Of a DNA stretch of 64,000 bases, positions 42,515 to 51,747 are shown piece after piece. The DNA is from Companilactobacillus jidongensis (GTDB taxonomy: Bacteria > Bacillota > Bacilli > Lactobacillales > Lactobacillaceae), in assembly GCF_003946575.1 (NCBI RefSeq), contig NZ_RHOP01000002.1:177966-241965 (forward strand). The letters run 5' to 3'. The notes under the pieces were generated by a model. That model saw only the letters and a list, made by a program, of their open reading frames with translations. It ran no database searches and had not been told where the DNA came from. The number at the start of each line of letters is the position of its first letter. The first letter of the stretch is position 1. A program made the translations under genes and the position numbers.

Positions 42515-43706
42515 AATGACTCACCTCATTTCCTGCTAAGGCACCAAGCACGGCACCACGAACAATGATTCCCTTCAGTTGCTTATCATCATTTACGACG
42601 GCAAATGGAATACCAGTTTGAGAAATATCATCCATTAAGTCATTGATAGGAGTGTCAACGTGAGCAGTTGGAACATCGGTCTTAACGATTGATCTCAAAT
42701 CACTGCTGTCTTTACGCACTAATCCAATCACATCATTAGCATCGACGATACCAACAAGTGTCCGTTTATTATCAACTACGTAAGCAGTTGAAACTTCATT
42801 ATTCTTCATACGCTTCAAGGTTAGTCTTGGACCAGCCTTATCGATATTGATCGTAACTGGACGAATCATAACGTTACCAGCTGTAAGGACTTTACTACGA
42901 TCAACATTCTCAATAAACTCTTCAACATATTCATTAGCTGGATGTGTCAAAATATCTTCTGGCGTACCAGTCTGGACGACTTCACCATCGCGCATAATCA
43001 TAATGTGGTCACCAAGTTTCAGTGCCTCGTTCAAATCATGACTGATGAAGATGATCGTCTTGTGTAATCTCTCTTGAATATCCAATAGTTGATCTTGCAT
43101 ATCAGTTCTATTCAGTGGATCCAATGCCGAGAAAGCCTCATCCATCAATAATATTTCAGGATCATTGGCTAAGGCACGGGCCAATCCCACACGTTGCTGC
43201 ATCCCACCAGATAATTGGTCAGGATATTCATTGTTGTAACCGGTGATGCCAACTTGCTCTAGTGCAATATTAGCTTTTTTCTCACGAGTTTCTTTGTCGA
43301 CACCTTGAATTTCAAGTCCATATTCAGCATTTTCTAGAACTGTTCGATTAGGAAGCAATCCAAAATTCTGAAATACCATACTCATTTTTTTACGACGCAC
43401 TTCACGAAGTGACTTCTTATCCATCTTCATTAAGTTCTCGCCATCAATTAAGACCGAACCATCTGTTGGTTCGATCAAACGATTGATCATACGAACCATA
43501 GTTGACTTACCACTACCAGATAGACCCATAATTACGAATATCTCACCGTCATTGATTTTAAAATTTGCTTGATCAACACCAACGGTGGCACCCGTTTCTT
43601 TCAGAATTTCAGGTTTAGTCTTACCCTGCTTGATCAAATCTTTCGCACGGTTGACATGTTTACCAAAAATTTTAGTTAAATTTTTAACTTCAACTTTTAC
43701 TGTCAT
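42507..43706 (-). CDS. opuAA: osmoprotectant ABC transporter ATP-binding protein with CBS domains
   Basis: This 399-residue ProV/OpuAA ATPase has Walker A (GLSGSGKST), signature LSGGMQQRVGLA, Walker B (ILLMDEAFSALD) and the switch His (FISHDL). Two CBS domains fill about residues 280-395; in OpuA they sense ionic strength or cyclic-di-AMP. The start is the ATG at 43706 with GGGGG six bases upstream, one codon inside a longer frame. A promoter with an extended -10 lies upstream. Confidence 0.93.
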   Translation of the reverse strand: MTVKVEVKNLTKIFGKHVNRAKDLIKQGKTKPEILKETGATVGVDQANFKINDGEIFVIMGLSGSGKSTMVRMINRLIEPTDGSVLIDGENLMKMDKKSLREVRRKKMSMVFQNFGLLPNRTVLENAEYGLEIQGVDKETREKKANIALEQVGITGYNNEYPDQLSGGMQQRVGLARALANDPEILLMDEAFSALDPLNRTDMQDQLLDIQERLHKTIIFISHDLNEALKLGDHIMIMRDGEVVQTGTPEDILTHPANEYVEEFIENVDRSKVLTAGNVMIRPVTINIDKAGPRLTLKRMKNNEVSTAYVVDNKRTLVGIVDANDVIGLVRKDSSDLRSIVKTDVPTAHVDTPINDLMDDISQTGIPFAVVNDDKQLKGIIVRGAVLGALAGNEVSHFE

Positions 43707-43744
43707 CAAAATCCCCCATTCTTTTTTTATATCATCTTTAGATA

Positions 43745-43776
43745 AAAGCGGCTCTTGAGTAAAGCGGCTCTTGAGT
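43745..43776. repeat. 16-bp tandem repeat in the opuA leader
   Basis: The 16-base unit AAAGCGGCTCTTGAGT is present twice, head to tail and without change. A partial third unit (AAAGC) follows. It lies between the opuA promoter and its start codon, in the untranslated leader. Confidence 0.85.
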
Positions 43777-43848
43777 AAAGCAACACTAAACTCAGGAGTC
43801 TTTTTATCAAAATTTTCAATTAAAAATACTATTATTTATAGGACAAAA

Positions 43849-43878
43849 ATAATAGCAACACGTAGAACACCGTAACAA
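43849..43878 (-). promoter_or_regulatory. opuA operon promoter
   Basis: On the minus strand -35 TTGTTA (43873-43878) and -10 TATTAT (43849-43854), the latter extended as TGCTATTAT, are 18 bases apart. The leader to the first gene is about 140 bases and contains the 16-base tandem repeat. Confidence 0.6.
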
Positions 43879-43911
43879 ACATGATGGCATTTTGCAAATT
43901 ATGTGTACTAT

Positions 43912-43951
43912 AAATGCCCGCATACGGGCATTTGTGAGATTTTTTCACAAA
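43912..43951. other. two adjacent hairpins upstream of the opuA promoter
   Basis: A perfect hairpin AAATGCCCG-CATA-CGGGCATTT (43912-43933) is followed by TTGTGA..TTCACAA (43933-43951). They lie between the dlt terminator and the opuA promoter. No gene is present in the 43707-44145 gap; the elements listed separately are all I see there. Confidence 0.55.
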
Positions 43952-44010
43952 CCTGGATATCCTAACCTCATAAGATTAACAGGGCTTTCAATTTTTCAAA
44001 TAAAAAACTC

Positions 44011-44053
44011 AAAAAAAAATACCGAGATTCTACTTTTATTGTAGAAATCTCGG
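44011..44053 (-). terminator. main terminator of the dlt operon
   Basis: On the minus strand CCGAGATTTCTAC / GTAGAATCTCGG arms are followed by TATTTTTTTTT. It is 93 bases past the dltD stop. Confidence 0.9.
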
Positions 44054-44115
44054 ATTTGCGGGCATGCACTGTTTTTTGAGGGGGAAACAGTACTACGGAA
44101 AAGGTATTACGGTTT

Positions 44116-44144
44116 ACTTCCCTTACCTGCCAGGTTTGGGAAGT
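44116..44144 (-). other. nested symmetric hairpin right after dltD
   Basis: Two stems are nested: ACTTCCC..GGGAAGT on the outside and ACCT-GGC-AGGT inside, separated by symmetric AA pairs. It begins one base after the dltD stop codon and has no T tail. It could protect the 3' end of the dlt mRNA. Confidence 0.55.
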
Positions 44145-44145
44145 C

Positions 44146-45402
44146 TTAAAAATCAGTATGATTAGCCCACTTCTTAGTTAAGAAGTAACTATTCATCTTG
44201 TAGTTGGTCTTATTTGGATCTGCCTTCTTATCTTTGAAGTAAGGTTCCAAATGCTTATCTAAGATAAGCCAACCACGCCAGCCCATATGAATCGTATCTT
44301 CAGCGATATAGTTAGGATTCTTTTCGTGAGTCAAGTCAACAATGTTATTGAATCCTTGTGACTTCAATTGATAACTGATTTTCTTATCAAAATCTACCAA
44401 AGCATCCTTAGGCATTCCTGTATACTTGATCCACTTAGGATTTACTGGCTGAAGAACAAACATTACTTCAGTGTGGTTCTGGTTGAACATGTATAACATT
44501 GCTTGGAAGTCATTATATTCAGGTGAGTGATTATAATCGACATTTCTGTGAGCATTCTTATACGTGCGAATTCTTTTACTTAATTGTTTCTTATAGAATG
44601 AATCACCAATTTGCAAGTCATTTTCACGAGAATGATTTTTAGCCATTTTGACGGCTAGTTTATCTAAGTCTTTGTAATCATAATTAGCTGGCAACTTAGA
44701 TGCAGCTTTATTAATCATACCTTGATGATCATTCAAGGAAATAGTACCAAAAAGACTATCTTGGTTTTTCAAACTATTACGACTCAAACCATTGATATAA
44801 AAACGTTGAAAACTAGTAATCTGCTTGCCGTCAGCAATTCTCAATAAAGCATTGGTTTCGATAGTACCTAAACTATCGTCCAAAGTAAGAACTCTGTTAG
44901 CAATATATTTGTTCATCTTCTTGTCACCATGGTCAGAATTAACAATGAAACCAGTTAATTGTAGTGGCGATAAGAAATATTTGAATGCATCTGAAGGTAC
45001 ACCCTTTTTTGTAAACCACTGAGGCGAAATAATCACCACGGCTTTTTGATTTTTCAAGCCACTCATTCCAGAGACACTCAATGTTTGTGTCAATGAAGCA
45101 GTTCCCGGGTTACCTAAAAGAAAAGGCTTATTCTTCCAGTGGTATTTTTGTGCCACTGAAGAAGGATGAAATGGGTCCATTCTAGAAAGTTCAGATGATC
45201 CAATAATAGGAATGTAATTTTCTTTTTCGGCCGCATTCTTAACACTTTCACCCTTGAGAACTCTAACATCCAATGAAGTAGATGCTTGATCTATCTTGAG
45301 TGGAGTAACTGTTTTGAAATTAATCGGAGTCCATAAAAGAATCAATAAAGCAACAATCGCAACTATTACAGGTCCAAAAATCATCCATAACTTTTTTTTC
45401 AT
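44146..45402 (-). CDS. dltD: D-alanyl-lipoteichoic acid biosynthesis protein DltD
   Basis: This 418-residue protein has one N-terminal membrane segment and an extracellular SGNH-like domain. The catalytic Ser70 lies in GSSELSRMDP and the Asp369..His372 pair in DTIHMGWRGW. DltD is needed to place D-alanine on lipoteichoic acid at the outer face, lowering surface negative charge. It is the last gene of the operon, three bases after dltC. Confidence 0.95.
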   Translation of the reverse strand: MKKKLWMIFGPVIVAIVALLILLWTPINFKTVTPLKIDQASTSLDVRVLKGESVKNAAEKENYIPIIGSSELSRMDPFHPSSVAQKYHWKNKPFLLGNPGTASLTQTLSVSGMSGLKNQKAVVIISPQWFTKKGVPSDAFKYFLSPLQLTGFIVNSDHGDKKMNKYIANRVLTLDDSLGTIETNALLRIADGKQITSFQRFYINGLSRNSLKNQDSLFGTISLNDHQGMINKAASKLPANYDYKDLDKLAVKMAKNHSRENDLQIGDSFYKKQLSKRIRTYKNAHRNVDYNHSPEYNDFQAMLYMFNQNHTEVMFVLQPVNPKWIKYTGMPKDALVDFDKKISYQLKSQGFNNIVDLTHEKNPNYIAEDTIHMGWRGWLILDKHLEPYFKDKKADPNKTNYKMNSYFLTKKWANHTDF

Positions 45403-45405
45403 AGT

Positions 45406-45642
45406 CTATTCCAATTCTGTAACACGGTCTGAAATTTTGTTGATAGTTGACCATTGTGAACGATTAAATTCTGAAACAGGAACAGCAATGCCGAATTGAT
45501 CCTGTAATGTTACTAGAACTTCAACTGTTGCCATTGAATCTAGAATGCCAGTTGCGAATAAATCTTGATCCAAGTTGTCGCCAATATTATCCAAACCTGT
45601 TACATCTTTTAAAATATCTACAATTTTATCTGTTTTTTCCAT
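45406..45642 (-). CDS. dltC: D-alanine carrier protein DltC
   Basis: This 78-residue acyl-carrier-like protein carries D-alanine as a thioester on its phosphopantetheine arm. The attachment site is Ser36 in GILDSMATVEVLV. Length and the helix pattern fit DltC closely. A GGAG site precedes the ATG. It lies between dltB and dltD. Confidence 0.96.
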   Translation of the reverse strand: MEKTDKIVDILKDVTGLDNIGDNLDQDLFATGILDSMATVEVLVTLQDQFGIAVPVSEFNRSQWSTINKISDRVTELE

Positions 45643-45662
45643 AATGAATATTCTCCTTTTAA

Positions 45663-46874
45663 TTAACTAAACCAAAGTGTGTTTAAAAATCCTGAGAAAA
45701 TCAGGAAACTGAAGCAAACAACGTTGAAAGTTATGAAGATTGCTAGAGCCTTAGTATATTTGTTGCTTGGAATCTGTTGACGATGTTTCTTCTTAAACCT
45801 CAACCATGCATCGTTAGTAATCATGGCACAAGCGTGAAAAATACCATAAACAATATAGTACCAAGTCTCGCCATGCCAAAATCCCATGATCAAAAACAAT
45901 GTAACGTATCCAATATTGGCCATCACAATTCTGTTCTTGACTAATTTTTTCTTCATCATCATAAAGATCAGACGCATATAAATGAAATCTCTGAACCAAA
46001 ATGATAATGTGATATGCCATCTATTCCAGAAGTCTTTGATGTTGACTGACTTGAACGGTTGTCTGAAGTTCATTGGTGTTTCGATACCCATGAAATTACT
46101 GATTGCAACCGCAAAGAGTGAGTAACCTGCGAAGTCAAAGAATAGATACATACTATATGTGTACATGTAAGCCACTAATGCCCAGGAAATACCAAGTGGC
46201 GCTTGATCTCCATATGACAAGGCTAGAATTGAAACTTTTGGTAATAGCAATGTCCCAAAGAAATATCCCAAAATGAACTTATAAACTAATCCCAACATCA
46301 ATCTGTTTGTACCGGTATGTAAAAGTTCCAAGTATTTTTCACGACTTGGTACTTTTAACACGTCTTTTTGAAAACGGCGGAAACGGTCAATTGGTCCTGA
46401 AGAAATTGTGGGAAAGAATAGTAGGAATCTTGCGAACTCGGTTGGCTTGATTTCTTTGATTGTGCCATCTCTAAGTTCCATAATTATCTCTACTGCCTTA
46501 AAAGTTAAATAACTTATTCCCATAAATGCGAACAAAGAAATCGTCGTATTCTTTAGTAATGGATCCAGTTTTACAAAGACCAGAGGAATAATCGCCAGAA
46601 CTACCATTAAACTAAATACCCAGAAGTTATTGTGGCTCTTTCGATAATGCTTATATGTAAATACAATGATCATTTCAAATATTATATAGAATATTAATGA
46701 AATACCTTGTCTTGCATCACCTCCGAAGAAAGTGATGGCTAAAATTACAACTGTTGCAAAGAAATCATATATTTTGAAACGTTTGCCGTATAGTAAACCA
46801 ATAACAATAGGAAGTAGAAGGACGAATAGATATATAAAGTAATGCGGTGAGCTATATGGTGTAATGTTATGCAT
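45663..46874 (-). CDS. dltB: D-alanyl transfer protein DltB (MBOAT)
   Basis: This 403-residue MBOAT-family membrane protein takes D-alanine from DltC across the membrane. The invariant MBOAT His is in MGFWHGETWYYIVYG, and the family motif WHITLSFWFRDFIYMRL is intact. Its ATG lies eight bases inside the end of dltA, so the two are coupled. Length is normal. Confidence 0.96.
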   Translation of the reverse strand: MHNITPYSSPHYFIYLFVLLLPIVIGLLYGKRFKIYDFFATVVILAITFFGGDARQGISLIFYIIFEMIIVFTYKHYRKSHNNFWVFSLMVVLAIIPLVFVKLDPLLKNTTISLFAFMGISYLTFKAVEIIMELRDGTIKEIKPTEFARFLLFFPTISSGPIDRFRRFQKDVLKVPSREKYLELLHTGTNRLMLGLVYKFILGYFFGTLLLPKVSILALSYGDQAPLGISWALVAYMYTYSMYLFFDFAGYSLFAVAISNFMGIETPMNFRQPFKSVNIKDFWNRWHITLSFWFRDFIYMRLIFMMMKKKLVKNRIVMANIGYVTLFLIMGFWHGETWYYIVYGIFHACAMITNDAWLRFKKKHRQQIPSNKYTKALAIFITFNVVCFSFLIFSGFLNTLWFS

Positions 46875-48387
46875 TAATCTCGCCTATTAGAGCCTTTCTA
46901 TCGATCTTTCCATTTTTACTGATCGGCAGTTGTTCCACAAACTTCAAAATATTCGGAATCATATAGTCCATTGTTGTCGTCTTCAATTCATCTTTGATCT
47001 GTGAATTCAACTCAAGTTCATCAACTGTCTTGAATTGATCTTCCAGAACAATATGAGCAATCATCTTGCTAACTTGTTTCTTATTGTTATATAGCGGAAC
47101 TGTACAAGATTGTTTTACTTGATCCAAATTACCAAGCATTGAATCTACTTCTTCTAGTTCAATACGATATCCGTGCATCTTGATTTGGAAATCAGTTCTA
47201 CCTTTGTAGAATAATAATCCATCTGGTGCTTCGCTGACCATGTCACCTGTATGGTAGAACGTCTCACCATTGATAATTTCGAAGGCCTTTTCGGTTTGAA
47301 CTTGGTTGTTCAAGTATCCCTTAGAAACATCTGGTCCACTGACCATTAATTCACCAGTTAAATAACCATCGTCACCTTTTTCAAAGTTATAAATAATGTG
47401 ATTCATATTTGACTTAAGATAACCAATTGGCAATCGATCGTATTTCGTCAACATATCATGGTCAATCAAGATAGAAGTGATCGCCACAGTATTTTCAGTT
47501 GGACCATACGTATTATAAAGTTGTGCTTTTGGAAATTTCTTAAGTAACTTAGTGGCGGTAGCATGTGTTAACTCTTCACCACAAAAAATAAATTTATTAA
47601 GTTGCGGTAGGTTCACACTGTCAAAACCTCTGAACAACAGGCACATTTCAAAGAATGATGGTGTCGAGATCCAAGTATTAAACTCAGAATTAGTGATAGC
47701 CTCTTGAAGCTTTCCAAAATTCTTAGTTGTGTTCTTGTCGACAACTGTCAAAGTTGCACCGTTAGTTAAACCCGGATAAATATCAAAGACTGATAAGTCA
47801 AATGAAAACGGTGCTTGTAACATTAAGTTAGTATCAGCTGAATAATCGAATTTGCTATCGACCCAATTAACGAAGTCTGTCAGGTTATTCGTACTGATTT
47901 GAACACCCTTAGGAGTACCGGTGGTTCCAGAAGTGAAGATGATATAGAAATCATCGTCTGGACCAATACTCTTGGCAGTATCATAAATATTCTTATCAGA
48001 ATTCATTGCTTCAATTAATTCTAACTTCGAAATAACTGGTGTCTCAATTCCAAAGTCTTCAACGTCGCTCCAATTCAAAACTAATGATGGTTTTGCGACA
48101 GAATTAATTTGAATAATACGTTGTGGATCTGAACCGTCATCAACGGGAATGTATGGATGTCCTGACTTGATGGCTCCGAGGAACATTACCAACATTTCAA
48201 ATTGTTGACCACCGTAGATAACGATTGGACTTTTTTCAGGCAAGAATTTGTCTTGCAAAAAATTAGCGATTCGATCAGACTTTTGTCCCAAATCACGATA
48301 AGTTTCTGTTACTGAGCCATTCTTGTAACAAATTTTGTCAGGTGATTCTGCAATAACATCTGTAATCTTTTCAATAATTGAATTCAT
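46867..48387 (-). CDS. dltA: D-alanine--[D-alanyl-carrier protein] ligase DltA
   Basis: This 506-residue adenylation enzyme activates D-alanine with ATP and loads it on DltC. The A3 motif FTSGTTGTPKGV, A5 YNTYGPTENTV, A8 GYRIELEEVDSMLG and the final lysine in SKNGKIDRKAL are all present. It acts in the cytoplasm. It follows dltX by 26 bases; an AAGGGAA site precedes the ATG. Confidence 0.97.
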   Translation of the reverse strand: MNSIIEKITDVIAESPDKICYKNGSVTETYRDLGQKSDRIANFLQDKFLPEKSPIVIYGGQQFEMLVMFLGAIKSGHPYIPVDDGSDPQRIIQINSVAKPSLVLNWSDVEDFGIETPVISKLELIEAMNSDKNIYDTAKSIGPDDDFYIIFTSGTTGTPKGVQISTNNLTDFVNWVDSKFDYSADTNLMLQAPFSFDLSVFDIYPGLTNGATLTVVDKNTTKNFGKLQEAITNSEFNTWISTPSFFEMCLLFRGFDSVNLPQLNKFIFCGEELTHATATKLLKKFPKAQLYNTYGPTENTVAITSILIDHDMLTKYDRLPIGYLKSNMNHIIYNFEKGDDGYLTGELMVSGPDVSKGYLNNQVQTEKAFEIINGETFYHTGDMVSEAPDGLLFYKGRTDFQIKMHGYRIELEEVDSMLGNLDQVKQSCTVPLYNNKKQVSKMIAHIVLEDQFKTVDELELNSQIKDELKTTTMDYMIPNILKFVEQLPISKNGKIDRKALIGEINA

Positions 48388-48413
48388 GACTATTCCCTTC
48401 TCTCAATCTTAAT

Positions 48414-48563
48414 TTAAAAGTCAGCATAGATAAATTTGACACTACCTACACCGTTGTATCCGTAAATGTACAAAAGAACTAAGAAGATTGCGAAAAAGGT
48501 TATAGTTTTAATTACAAATAAATTGACTGGATTTTTTAAAAATATAAGTAAATTTTTCTTCAT
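48414..48563 (-). CDS. dltX: teichoic acid D-Ala incorporation-associated protein DltX
   Basis: A 49-residue open frame starts MKKNLLIFLKNPVN, has one hydrophobic helix (TITFFAIFLVLLYIYGY) and ends SVKFIYADF. A GAGAGGTG site lies before the ATG. Size, single helix, the conserved C-terminal F-x-Y-x-x-F type ending and its place before dltA identify DltX, a small membrane component of the D-alanylation complex whose C-terminal tail acts as an acyl carrier site between DltB and DltD. Confidence 0.92.
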   Translation of the reverse strand: MKKNLLIFLKNPVNLFVIKTITFFAIFLVLLYIYGYNGVGSVKFIYADF

Positions 48564-48601
48564 AATTTACACCTCTCCGATTATCCCGCTATGTAAGGCC
48601 T

Positions 48602-48631
48602 ATATAACCATTCAAATATATAGGGTGTCAA
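48602..48631 (-). promoter_or_regulatory. probable dlt operon promoter
   Basis: On the minus strand -35 TTGACA (48626-48631) is followed after 18 bases by TTATAT (48602-48607), or after 19 by TATATA. The dltX start is about 40 bases downstream. Confidence 0.65.
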
Positions 48632-48702
48632 ACAAAAAAATTAATAGATTTTATGAATTAGAGTTTTATCTATATAACTTTTATAAGTATTATAATAATT
48701 CT

Positions 48703-48712
48703 TGTTTAAACA
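48703..48712. promoter_or_regulatory. TGTTTAAACA palindrome, dlt upstream copy 1
   Basis: This ten-base palindrome equals the sites at the PTS gene and its GntR/UTRA regulator. It lies about 72 bases upstream of the dlt -35 box. Confidence 0.5.
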
Positions 48713-48787
48713 TATTTTGCTATTTTTGTAAATTTTTTTTTCTCTTTTTGACCAAACCATAGAGTCTCAGTCGATTAAGCCAATATA

Positions 48788-48797
48788 TGTTTAAACA
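48788..48797. promoter_or_regulatory. TGTTTAAACA palindrome, dlt upstream copy 2
   Basis: This second copy is flanked by A and T to give the 12-base palindrome ATGTTTAAACAT. It is 85 bases from the first copy, close to eight helical turns. Confidence 0.5.
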
Positions 48798-49111
48798 TGT
48801 TATTTTAAAAATTACAAACATCCTAGATTACAATTACTTTATATAAGAAAATTCCGCTTTACGCTCAATTATTCTAAGAATATATATGCAAATCCTATAT
48901 AAAATAATTTTAGTAATTATTCAATTTCAAAATAATAATATTGAACAATAATTAACAGTTGTTTATTGGCCTTGAAAAATAATTTAGTCAATATAGGTTT
49001 TGCAGCCAGATCAGCAGTAACAATTTAAGTACGTTTTCTATAATAGTTTTCTATTTTCTGTAAGTCGTCTGTATCTTCTTACAACTATCTTACAATTTTG
49101 TAAGATGGACA

Positions 49112-49747
49112 TTATAAGAGTCTTTGAAAGCTCCAGTTTTCGACTTGTCCCTTACCGAAGTTCAGTCGAATATGAGAAGAAATTGCAAAACCATTCTTTT
49201 CATAGAAGTAACAATTTGTCTTTGTATTAGTCATCAACGTAACCCGTCTAGCATCATGCTCCCTTAACATCGGCAACAAACAATCTTGAATCATCTCACT
49301 ACCTAAGTGTCGCTGTTGATACTTAGGATTAACTGCCAGAATACTCAAGTACCAAGTCGGTGATTTGGAAGGTTCGACACTTTTACTTTCAGCTCGATCC
49401 AGTTCCTTCAAGTAACTCCACAATTTGCATTTAAATACATAGGGAAAAAGCTTGATTGCTCCAGCTTCCATTAATTCAAAGAATCCAATCTGCTTATCTT
49501 CTAACGAATGAATCAATGCCACTGAGGCAATTTCATCATTCACCATCCCCACGTAACCATTGCCACGTTTTAGATCTACTGTTAGTTCCACGGTCAAAAT
49601 CAATTTCAAAAATTTGCGATATTCAGTATCGTTCTTGAATTTCTTTCTAAGTACATCCCAATACAATGGATAATCAAAGAACGCCTCTGTTTCCAGTTCA
49701 GCGATTTCTTCTAAATCTTCTATAGTAGTCTTACGATATTCAGCCAA
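49112..49747 (-). CDS. GNAT family N-acetyltransferase
   Basis: This 211-residue protein has the GNAT core in the order expected: TTIEDLEEIAELETEAFFD at the start, and the acetyl-CoA site LAVNPKYQQRHLGSEMIQDCL with the R/Q-x-x-G-x-G/A loop (QQRHLG), then TNTKTNCYFYEKNGF. The start is a TTG at 49747 with AAGGAG seven bases upstream. The acceptor substrate is unknown. It stands alone downstream of an unknown gene on the same strand. Confidence 0.85.
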   Translation of the reverse strand: MAEYRKTTIEDLEEIAELETEAFFDYPLYWDVLRKKFKNDTEYRKFLKLILTVELTVDLKRGNGYVGMVNDEIASVALIHSLEDKQIGFFELMEAGAIKLFPYVFKCKLWSYLKELDRAESKSVEPSKSPTWYLSILAVNPKYQQRHLGSEMIQDCLLPMLREHDARRVTLMTNTKTNCYFYEKNGFAISSHIRLNFGKGQVENWSFQRLL

Positions 49748-49824
49748 GTGTTTTCTCCTTATACACTAAATTACGTGGAAAGTTTTGAATTGTACTAAAA
49801 AAGGATTGCCCATTTCTAGCAATC

Positions 49825-50547
49825 CTAATTTTTTGTATCTGGGAAGAACTTCGATAATTCATAATTCATATGAAGTAATTCTAATGAATGTTCATTTTGT
49901 AATTTATCTAATTTCAACTTATTATTATCAACCTTCAACAATTCACGAATATCCTGAAACGATTGTGCAACTTCAAAATAATATTGATAACGTAACGAAG
50001 TAAACTGAATATTGATTTTTTGTTTTCTCCAACTTGGGGCCTCTTCTGAACCTGTCAACAAATGCTCCAAGAATTTATAGTCAAAATCTGACCATTCCTT
50101 CAGATTATATTCTTGAACTAATGATTTGATGTCATTCATATTATCAAAGATGGAAGCAAAATTAAGCAGCCAATTCATCTTTTGGGTAAACGCATTTTTT
50201 TGTGATAAAGCCGCAACCAAATAAATGATGCGCAAATATTTGGCATCTTTGAACTTAAAGCGTTTGTCCAGATCATCGATTAGGAAAAATGCATTCTGCA
50301 AGTAATAGCTCTTGTTCTTACGCTTGTTCATAAAGTTTTCCAACAAGTCCTGTGTATAAATAGTTATTACGCCAGTATTGAATAATTTGTCCACAGGCAT
50401 CTCTTGTCCCACGAGTGCTGCCAATTGTGCTTCTTTGTCATCTTGTAATTTTAATTGAGCTGGTTTATCGTCATCGCTCCACGGTAAACACAGTTCATTA
50501 TTTTTTAGAATTGAATAATAAGTTATCTCTGTCATTTCCCTCATCAC
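49825..50547 (-). CDS. conserved-looking protein of unknown function
   Basis: I do not recognise this 240-residue protein. It has no signal peptide or membrane segment, is rich in Leu, Asp, Lys and Asn, and appears mostly helical (KRNKSYYLQNAFFLIDDLDKRF..., then LELLHMNYELSKFFPDT). The first codon of the frame is GTG (50547), followed by ATG at 50544 and 50535; AAGG and GAGGG sites fit the latter two, so the true start is uncertain by a few codons. It lies between the GNAT and S14 genes. Confidence 0.7.
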   Translation of the reverse strand: MMREMTEITYYSILKNNELCLPWSDDDKPAQLKLQDDKEAQLAALVGQEMPVDKLFNTGVITIYTQDLLENFMNKRKNKSYYLQNAFFLIDDLDKRFKFKDAKYLRIIYLVAALSQKNAFTQKMNWLLNFASIFDNMNDIKSLVQEYNLKEWSDFDYKFLEHLLTGSEEAPSWRKQKINIQFTSLRYQYYFEVAQSFQDIRELLKVDNNKLKLDKLQNEHSLELLHMNYELSKFFPDTKN

Positions 50548-50595
50548 CTTACTTCTATTGTACCCAAAAAAGCCGCCGAATAAACGACGACTTTT

Positions 50596-50865
50596 CTACC
50601 AACTGGCTTTTTTTACACCAGGTATCTGTCCAGCGTGAGCTAACTTACGAAAGTTCAACCTCGACATTTCAAATTTACTCATGTAACCATGAGGACGTCC
50701 ATCAATCAAATCACGAGAATGTAATCTCGTAGCTGATGAATCCCTTGGTAATTTGCTGAGCTCTTCATAATTACCGGCTGCCTTTAATTCCTTGCGCAAT
50801 GCTGCGTAACGTTCAACAGTCCGTTGTAATCTTTTTTCACGTTCAATCTTTGCTTTACGTGCCAT
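50596..50865 (-). CDS. rpsN: 30S ribosomal protein S14, zinc-independent type
   Basis: This 89-residue S14 lacks the CxxC zinc ribbon of the 61-residue form and is the longer C-minus type (RpsN2/YhzA). The signature [43 protein letters not shown] end is complete. It assembles in the 30S head. Standing outside the ribosomal protein operons fits a copy used under zinc shortage in other Firmicutes, though no clear Zur box was seen upstream. Confidence 0.95.
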   Translation of the reverse strand: MARKAKIEREKRLQRTVERYAALRKELKAAGNYEELSKLPRDSSATRLHSRDLIDGRPHGYMSKFEMSRLNFRKLAHAGQIPGVKKASW

Positions 50866-50973
50866 AAATCTAATACCTAACCTTTTCCTATTTTGTAGTA
50901 CTTATATAGGAAGTCAATACTAGTATTTTTTGAATCGACTTATACACTAACAAATTAACATCTACATATCAAA

Positions 50974-51597
50974 TTATTTGATTTCATATCTTAAAACAGT
51001 CTTCAAACGCTCCGGTTCAACTCGTCTAGCATCTGACAAATAAATTTCACGATGAATCTTAGATTTTCTAACTCGGCCTATTTCATTGGAAAATTGATCC
51101 ATCAATGCAAAGCTAGCCGGTTCATCATCATACTTACCAACGTGAAGTATTTCGATGGCATCATATGCTGATCGTTGAATTATTCTTAATTCTTCCATTA
51201 AAGGTTGGTATTTCTTTTCTTTGACATCTTTGATAGCTTCATCTATTACATTATCCGGTACAAAATCAGGAATGCGCATCATAATATCATACTCAAACTC
51301 ACTCTTATCCAAACGTTCTAGCTGTTGGCCCTTTTCAGTCAATGACCAAAGTCCTTCTAATGGAAAAACAACATAGTCATCGAATTCTACTTTTTGTGAC
51401 AGACAATATTTTTTATACATCCCTTTGATTCCATACGAAATCGGATATAACGTCGTCAATCGTTCTTTGAAGGCAGCTTCGTTTGGATCACCAATTCCAT
51501 GTAATGAAACAAAGCGCTGATTTGGTACTTGAACTAAGACCGCTTTTTTCTTAGGTAGATACAAATTTTTTTCCTGTTTGCGCCATTCATATTTCAT
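50974..51597 (-). CDS. GyrI-like small-molecule-binding domain protein
   Basis: This 207-residue protein has a GyrI-like/SOUL-type fold pattern (VPNQRFVSLHGIGDPNEAAFKERLTTLYPISYGIKG, then FPLEGLWSL and the C-terminal IYLSDARRVEPERLKTVLR). Such domains bind hydrophobic drugs and can be the sensory part of regulators; no DNA-binding domain is attached here. It has its own transcriptional unit. Function is not known. Confidence 0.82.
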   Translation of the reverse strand: MKYEWRKQEKNLYLPKKKAVLVQVPNQRFVSLHGIGDPNEAAFKERLTTLYPISYGIKGMYKKYCLSQKVEFDDYVVFPLEGLWSLTEKGQQLERLDKSEFEYDIMMRIPDFVPDNVIDEAIKDVKEKKYQPLMEELRIIQRSAYDAIEILHVGKYDDEPASFALMDQFSNEIGRVRKSKIHREIYLSDARRVEPERLKTVLRYEIK

Positions 51598-51747
51598 ATT
51601 TTTACCTCAAGTATTTATTTTCAATCATATCATATTATTATTTTCCATATTTTGTAAAAACTTTTTACAAAAATTGACATAAAAATGGTTCAACTTTGTG
51701 CTACGTGGTATTATTTATTTAATAAATAAGCCGCTGGGGGATATATC

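Larger units (their letters stand above)
48564..49111. other. AT-rich intergenic region upstream of dlt
   Basis: About 550 bases hold no supported gene; a 98-codon open frame here is very AT-rich, lacks a ribosome binding site and crosses dltX. The region contains the dlt promoter, two TGTTTAAACA palindromes, and a hairpin ATCTTACAA-TT-TTGTAAGAT (49087-49106) near the end of the GNAT gene. Nothing else is recognised. Confidence 0.6.

Noticed and set aside
48466..48762. 98-codon open frame opposite dltX
   Set aside because: It is extremely AT-rich, lacks a ribosome binding site, and overlaps the well-supported dltX.
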